From positions 3,343 to 11,982 of the forward strand of contig DYRC01000106.1 in the NCBI GenBank assembly GCA_020718925.1: a stretch of 8,640 nt of DNA, written 5' to 3'. Of the stretch, positions 1 through 6,100 are shown piece after piece; position 1 is the stretch's first letter; every line of letters starts with the position of its first letter. The position numbers were made by a program, and so were the translations under genes. The notes beneath the pieces were generated by a model, which saw only the letters and a list, made by a program, of their open reading frames with translations, had not been told where the DNA came from and searched no databases. This stretch comes from Desulfonema limicola (GTDB lineage: Bacteria; Desulfobacterota; Desulfobacteria; Desulfobacterales; DYRC01).

Positions 1-101
1 TCTAACCCCGCCCCGAACCTCTCCCCCGACCCCTCTCCGAAACGGAGAGGGGAGATTATGCCCCCCCTGCCCTTTCAGGGAAGGGGGCTGGGGGGTTAGG
101 T
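1..101. repeat. Palindromic GC-rich repeat, copy 1 (in-frame, coding)
   Basis: This element has two hairpins: CCCCTCTCCG-aaa-CGGAGAGGGG (31-52 region) and CCCTTTCAGGGAAGGGGG (70-87 region). It is bounded by inverted ends, CTAACCCC at 2-9 and GGGGTTAG at 92-99. It is the fullest copy here, because copies 2 and 3 lack the CTAACCCC end. On the minus strand it is read LTPQPPSLKGQGG and SPFRRGVGGEV. It lies at the seam between the block 4 connector and the expected fifth catalytic domain, the same place as copy 2. It may run beyond position 1. Confidence 0.9.
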
Positions 102-3100
102 CGGCTGCCATCATCCGGCTGATTTCGCAGCACCACGACCGCGCCACTGCCAGATTCAGCGCGGGATTCTGATGTCTTAAATTATCAAATGCCGTCTCAG
201 GCGTTTTGCTCCCTCTGCTCAATGCCTCCCGTGTCAGTTGATCAAGCTTTTCCCCATAAACCGGAATCTTTTCCCATAAAAACATTCGTTTAAGCTCAGT
301 CAGCAGATAATTGTACGCCTCAATCAGCTCCGGTCTGATTTCTATGGCTTTGATATAACAGGAAACTGCCTGATCGGATTGCCCCGTGCCGTGATAAATC
401 AAGCCCATATTCACATACACTTCCGGGACATTCGGATTGAGTTGAACCGCTTTCTGATACGCAGACAGAGATTCCTCCGGCTTGCCAAGCTGACGGAGCG
501 CATTGCCCAGATTGCTGTGATAAATCGGATCATGCGGATATTGTTCAATGGCTTTTCGGATCAGATTTGCAGATTCTTCATTATTTCCGAAATAGTGTGC
601 AATAATTCCAAGCAGATGCAGCGCATCAGGGTGATTAGGCTGAAGCGCAAGAACGCGGTTGTAAATCTCTGCGGCTTGGCGCAACTGACCTGATTGCTGA
701 AGCTGCAAGCCTTTGTTCAGTTCGGCGTTAATGTCAACAGAGATTTTTTCAGGACTGAGTATTGAGGTATAAGCATCTTCCAATGCCGCGACAAATTTTG
801 GCGTATCAAACAAGGGCATGGTTAAGCGATGTTTGGCAAGTTTTTGCCGTATGCGATTTAATTCATTAGGATTTTTTGCCAAATTCAGGGCAAGTGCTTC
901 ATATTCCTCAAGGCTGTGCGTTATCAATTCCGGCAGCCCGATAGCCGTAAGCAGGCTTGCCGCTACCCGCGAAGCAAAATGCGATCCCAAAAGCGCAATC
1001 ACCGGCACACCCGCCCACAGCGCGTCAATTGTGGTTACATGCCCGTTATACGTTATCGTATCCAAAGCCAAATCGGCAAAATTGAGCCGGGACAGATGAT
1101 CTTCTTTCAGATACGTCAGCTTTCCGAAAATCAGCCGATCAGGTGATATTCCGCGAACTTGAATTTCACGCCTGAGATTGTTTTCGGCAAACGCGCTTTT
1201 CCATGAAAGCCACAATACACTCCCCGGCACATTTGCCAACAGCCTTGCCCAAAGCTCGAAAATTTTCGGCTCAATTTTATGCGGCTGATTGAAGGAGCAG
1301 AACACAAACGCATTGTCAGGAAGACCTACGCCGATACTTTGGCGATTTACTGCCCTGTTGCTGATATGTTGCTGATCCGCAATCAGATAAGTATGCGGCA
1401 TACGGATAATTTTTTCGCTAAAGTATTTTGCATGATCTTCGGGCAGAACAATCTTATCTGCCACAATATAATCTATAAATCCCGCGCCGGTGGTTCCGGG
1501 AAATCCCAGCCAATTGATTTGAATCGGCGCGGGTTTGAGCGCACAGACCGCCATCGGAAATTCATCTTCCGTGTATCCGGTGAGATTGACCAGAATATCC
1601 ACGCCATCTTCATAAATCCGCCGGGCTGCCTCAGCATAACTCATGCTGCTCAGATCCGTGAACTGATCGCAGGTCTTTTGAATGCGCTGCCGATATTCGC
1701 TGCCATCGTCCTGCCCCCGCGAATAGCAGATAACCTTAAATCGCTTCCGATCATGTAAGGCAAACAGGGGGCTAATCAGATGCCCCACCGGATGATTGCG
1801 GAAATCTGTGGAAAGATAGCCGATAGTGACCTCTCCCCCGGCCCCTCTCCGAAGCGGAGAGGGGAGACCCTGCATACTCCCAGACTCCCCCTGCCCTTTC
1901 AGGGAAGGGGGCCGGGGGGTTAGGTGTCTCAGCCGCGCCTCAAGTTCACTGCTCCATAACCGGGCAACCGCAAGATGATATTCAGGATGATTGCTGCGTC
2001 TTAAATTATCTAACGGATGTTCCGCCGGTCTTTTGTTATTTTCCAACGCATTGCGGTTAAATTCAACTGTTTTTGCAGCCACAGCCTGAATCTGCCGCCA
2101 ATCGCAACTGCGTTGCAGCCATGAAAGCAGATTGTTATAGGCTCTGGAATAATCAGGCTTTAAAGAAATTGCTTTCCGATAATACTCAATCGCCTGTTCA
2201 GGATTTTCGGTTGCATAGCCAAGATTATAATAAGCTTCTGCTTTATTGGGATTTATCTGAACTACCTTTTGAAAATGAGACATCGCCTGCTCTGTGTTGC
2301 CCAATTCTTTATACAAAACGCCGATATTGAGATGCGCGTCAATAAAATCAGGCTTTTGCGCCAGAACTTTCTGATAATGTAATAATGCTTCCTGAACACG
2401 CCCCTGTAATTTCAGCAGCAGCCCCATATTCAGCATAGCTTCACTATGATTCGGCGCAATGTCTAAGGCTTTCTGATAACACGACATCGCCTGATCAAAG
2501 TTATTGAGATGTTGAAACGCCGCGCCGATATTTCCGAAATATAACGGGTTATTCGGAACAATATCAATGGCTTTTTGAATCAACCCAACCGCTTTTTCGG
2601 AATCTCCCTGCTGATGATGTGCCACGCCGAGCAGATGCAGTGCATCAGGATGATTCGGGAATATTTCCAAAATCTTATGATAGCCTTGCTTTGCCGGTTC
2701 AATTTGTCCCATCTTATGAAAATTCAACGCTTTTTCCAATTCGGCAGATATATCCGGGCGAAGTACCGGCGGAGGAGCGTTTTCCTGAGAGGGGGCAGGT
2801 AGGGCGTCCTCCACTTCAATGTTGCGCGGATTTTCTTTGGACAGAAATATCTGCCAAATCTGCTTAAACGCGCTTTCCAGATTTCGGACAAATTGCGGCG
2901 TATCAAATAAGGGAAATGTCAGGCGGTTTTTGGCAAGTTTTTGCCGGATGCGCCGAAGCTCTGCCGGATTGCGATGCAGATGCAGGGCAAGATTCTGATA
3001 TGCCTGAAGGCTGTGCGTAACCAATTCGGGCAGCCCTACGGCTTTCAGCAAACCGGCAGCCACGCGGGAAGCAAAATGACCGCCTTCAAGCGTCAGCACC

Positions 3101-6100
3101 GGCACACCCGCCCAAAGCGCATCCGCAGTCGTGGCATGTCCGTTATAAAGCCTTGTATCCAATGCTAAATCTGCAAATTTCAGCCGCGCTAAATACTCCT
3201 CTTTCAAATGCAGTCTTTCGGTAAATATCAGGCGATTGGCATTGATTCCGCGTTTTTCAGCTTCGCGCCTCAGATTTGCCTTTGCCGTTTCATAGCGGAT
3301 GGATAGCCACAACACGCTTTCAGGAATCTCGCGCATAATCCGCATCCACGCGTCAAACATCACCGGCTCAATTTTATAGCTCTGGCTGAATGAACACAAC
3401 ACAAATCCATGCTCCGGCAGCCCGAAATCCGCGCGTTTCCAATCTTTGTCCGCAATGCTCTGGCTATGATCATAAATCAGATAAGTATGCGGCATCAGAA
3501 TCAGTTTTTCGCTGAAATATCGGGCATGTTCCGGCGGCACAATGGTCTTGTCAGCAATGAGATAATCAAAAAAATCCGCGCCGCTGGTTCCCGGATAACC
3601 CAGCCATGTCAGTTGCACCGGCGCAGGGCGAAATGCACAAATATCCAGCCGGTTATCTTTGGTATGCCCCATCAGATCAATGAGAATATCCACGCCATCG
3701 TCATAAATGCGCTGTGCGGCTTCCCGATAATTCATTCCCCTGATGTCAACAAACTTATCGCATTCATGCTCTATCCGTCTGCGGTAATAACTCCCATCAT
3801 CAGGACCGTAAGAATAGACAAAAACATTAAATTCCCGGCGATGATGAAGACGAAACAATCCGCTGGTCAGATGCCCCACCGGGTGATTGAAAAAATCATT
3901 GGACAGATACGCAATCGTGATTTTCCCCTCTTGAGAGGGGGCAGGGGGTGTGCCTGCCCTTCGCGCCTCAAAGCTGAAGCCGGTTCGGATATGAGCCGCC
4001 GGTTTTGCGATCTCTTTTGCCCATGATGCGGTGATGCTCAGATTCTGAACAGGCTCACAATAGCGGGTGATATTGTCAAACGGCGTTTCTGCGGCTTTTA
4101 ATCCTTTTTCCAGCAAGTTGTGATTAATATTGTCCAATGCTGCCCCCACCTGTTCAAGATTTTTCCAATCGCACAAACTCTGCATATTCGGAACAAGATT
4201 GCTATATACCGCAGACAACTCCGGCTTGAGTTCCATCGCCTTCTGAAAACAGGGACGCGCCTCTTCCATTTTGTCCTGACTTTTGTACGCGCTGCCCATA
4301 TTGTTATAAGCTTCTGCCAAATTCGGCGCAAATTGCAGAGCCTTTTTGAAGCAGTCAATCGCCTCATCATATCTCATCTGATACATCAGCGTATTGCCGA
4401 GATTGTTATGTGCTTCAACGCAATCCGGCTTCAATTCTATGGTTTTGCGATAAGATGCAATCGCATCATCCGCCCGCCTCTGCGCCTGATAGACATTGCC
4501 CATGTTGCCCCAGACATCAAAGGCATTCGGATTGATTGCAAGCGATTTCTGAAACGCGGCAATTGCCTCATCCAAGCGATGTTCTTCTTTGAGTTTTAAG
4601 CCAAGCTGACTGTACCCCTCCCCCGCCCCCTCCCCGGAACGGAGAGGGGAGATTTCCGCTTGCTCCCCCTTCCCTGTCAGGGAAGGGGGCTGGGGGGTTA
4701 GGTGCCGCGGAGTTTCTCCTTTCAGAAAAATTCCCCACATTTCCTTAAACGCCCACTCCAGATTCTTTACAAATCTCGGCGTATCAAACAAGGGCTGAGT
4801 CAGGCGGAATTTGGCAAGCTTTTGCCTGAGTTTTACCAATTCATCAGGATGACGGGCTAATCGTAACACAATTCGTTCATAGTCTTCAAGGCTGTGCGCG
4901 ATAAGCTCCGGCAGACCGACAGCCGTTAAGATACTGGATGCGGCTCTTGAGGCAAAATGCCCGCCTTGCAGCGTAACTACCGGCACGCCCGCCCAAAGCG
5001 CGTCCGCAGTCGTGGTATGCCCGTTATAAATTCTGGTGTCCAATGCCAAATCCGCGAATTTGTAGCGGGTGAGATGCTCATTTTTGTGCAGAAGATGATC
5101 CGCAAAAATCAGACGCCCGGCATCCACGCCTCTGCGTTCAGCTTCTTTACGCAGATTGATTTCCGCGCGCGAATTTTTCTTGGAAAGCCATAACACGCTC
5201 CCCGGAACCTGTCGCATCATCCTCATCCATACGTCAAACATCACCGGCTCAATTTTATACACATGATTGAATGAACAGAACACAAAGGGAAGTGAGAAGT
5301 GAGAAGTGAGAAGTGATTTCTCATTTCTCATTTCTTCATTTCTCACTTCTGATGGCAGTTTGAAATGTTTGCGTCTCCAAGGGCGTTGAGGAATTTCAAG
5401 GCTTCCGTCCGTAACCTGATAGCAATCCGGCAGATATACAAATTTTTCACTGTAAAACCGCGCCTGATCCGGCGGCGTTACGATCTGATCCGTAATGATA
5501 TAATCTATGAAATCTGCGGCAGTGGTGCCGGGATAGCCGAGATATGTAACCTGAATCGGCGCGGGCTTCAGTGCAAAAATTTCGAGCCATTTGTTTTCCG
5601 TATGCCCCATCAGATCCACCAGAATATCAATCCGGTCGTTATACACCCGCTCTGCCGCATCTTTATGATTAAGTCCGCTTAAATCAATGAACTGATCGCA
5701 TCCGTCTGCAATCCGTTTCCGATAGCCGCTGTCATCAGCTTTTCCGTAGCCATAGCCGATAATTTCAAATTCATTGCGACTGTGCAGCCCGAACATCCCG
5801 GACATCAGATGCGCCACCGGATGATTGCGGAAATCATAAGACAGATAAGCGACCCGGATTTTACCTCTCCCCCGTCCCCTCTCCTGATAGGTGAGGGGTG
5901 AGAAGTGAGGTTTTATATGGGCAACATTTCTCGCAATTCCGTCAATCCATGTCTTGGCAACCATAAAATTGCGTGCCGGATCGATATGGCGTGTAAGGCT
6001 TACAAACGGCACTTCCACGCTCACTTCTCCCAACTCCGCGGACTTTTGAGAAAAAGCGTCCAAGCCCGGAGTCATCTCTTCAACTTTTTTCCATTCACAG

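Noticed and set aside
2..9. CTAACCCC as a telomere-like repeat
   Set aside because: It occurs once as the end of a dispersed palindromic element and is not in a tandem telomeric series.
31..52. GC-rich hairpins (also at 1840-1862 and 4627-4650) as rho-independent terminators
   Set aside because: They lack a T-run on either strand, lie inside a continuously open frame, and belong to a repeat found at several seams.
5289..5350. CRISPR array or phage attachment site
   Set aside because: The units are 7 bases, contiguous and without spacers, and no integrase or cas gene is present.
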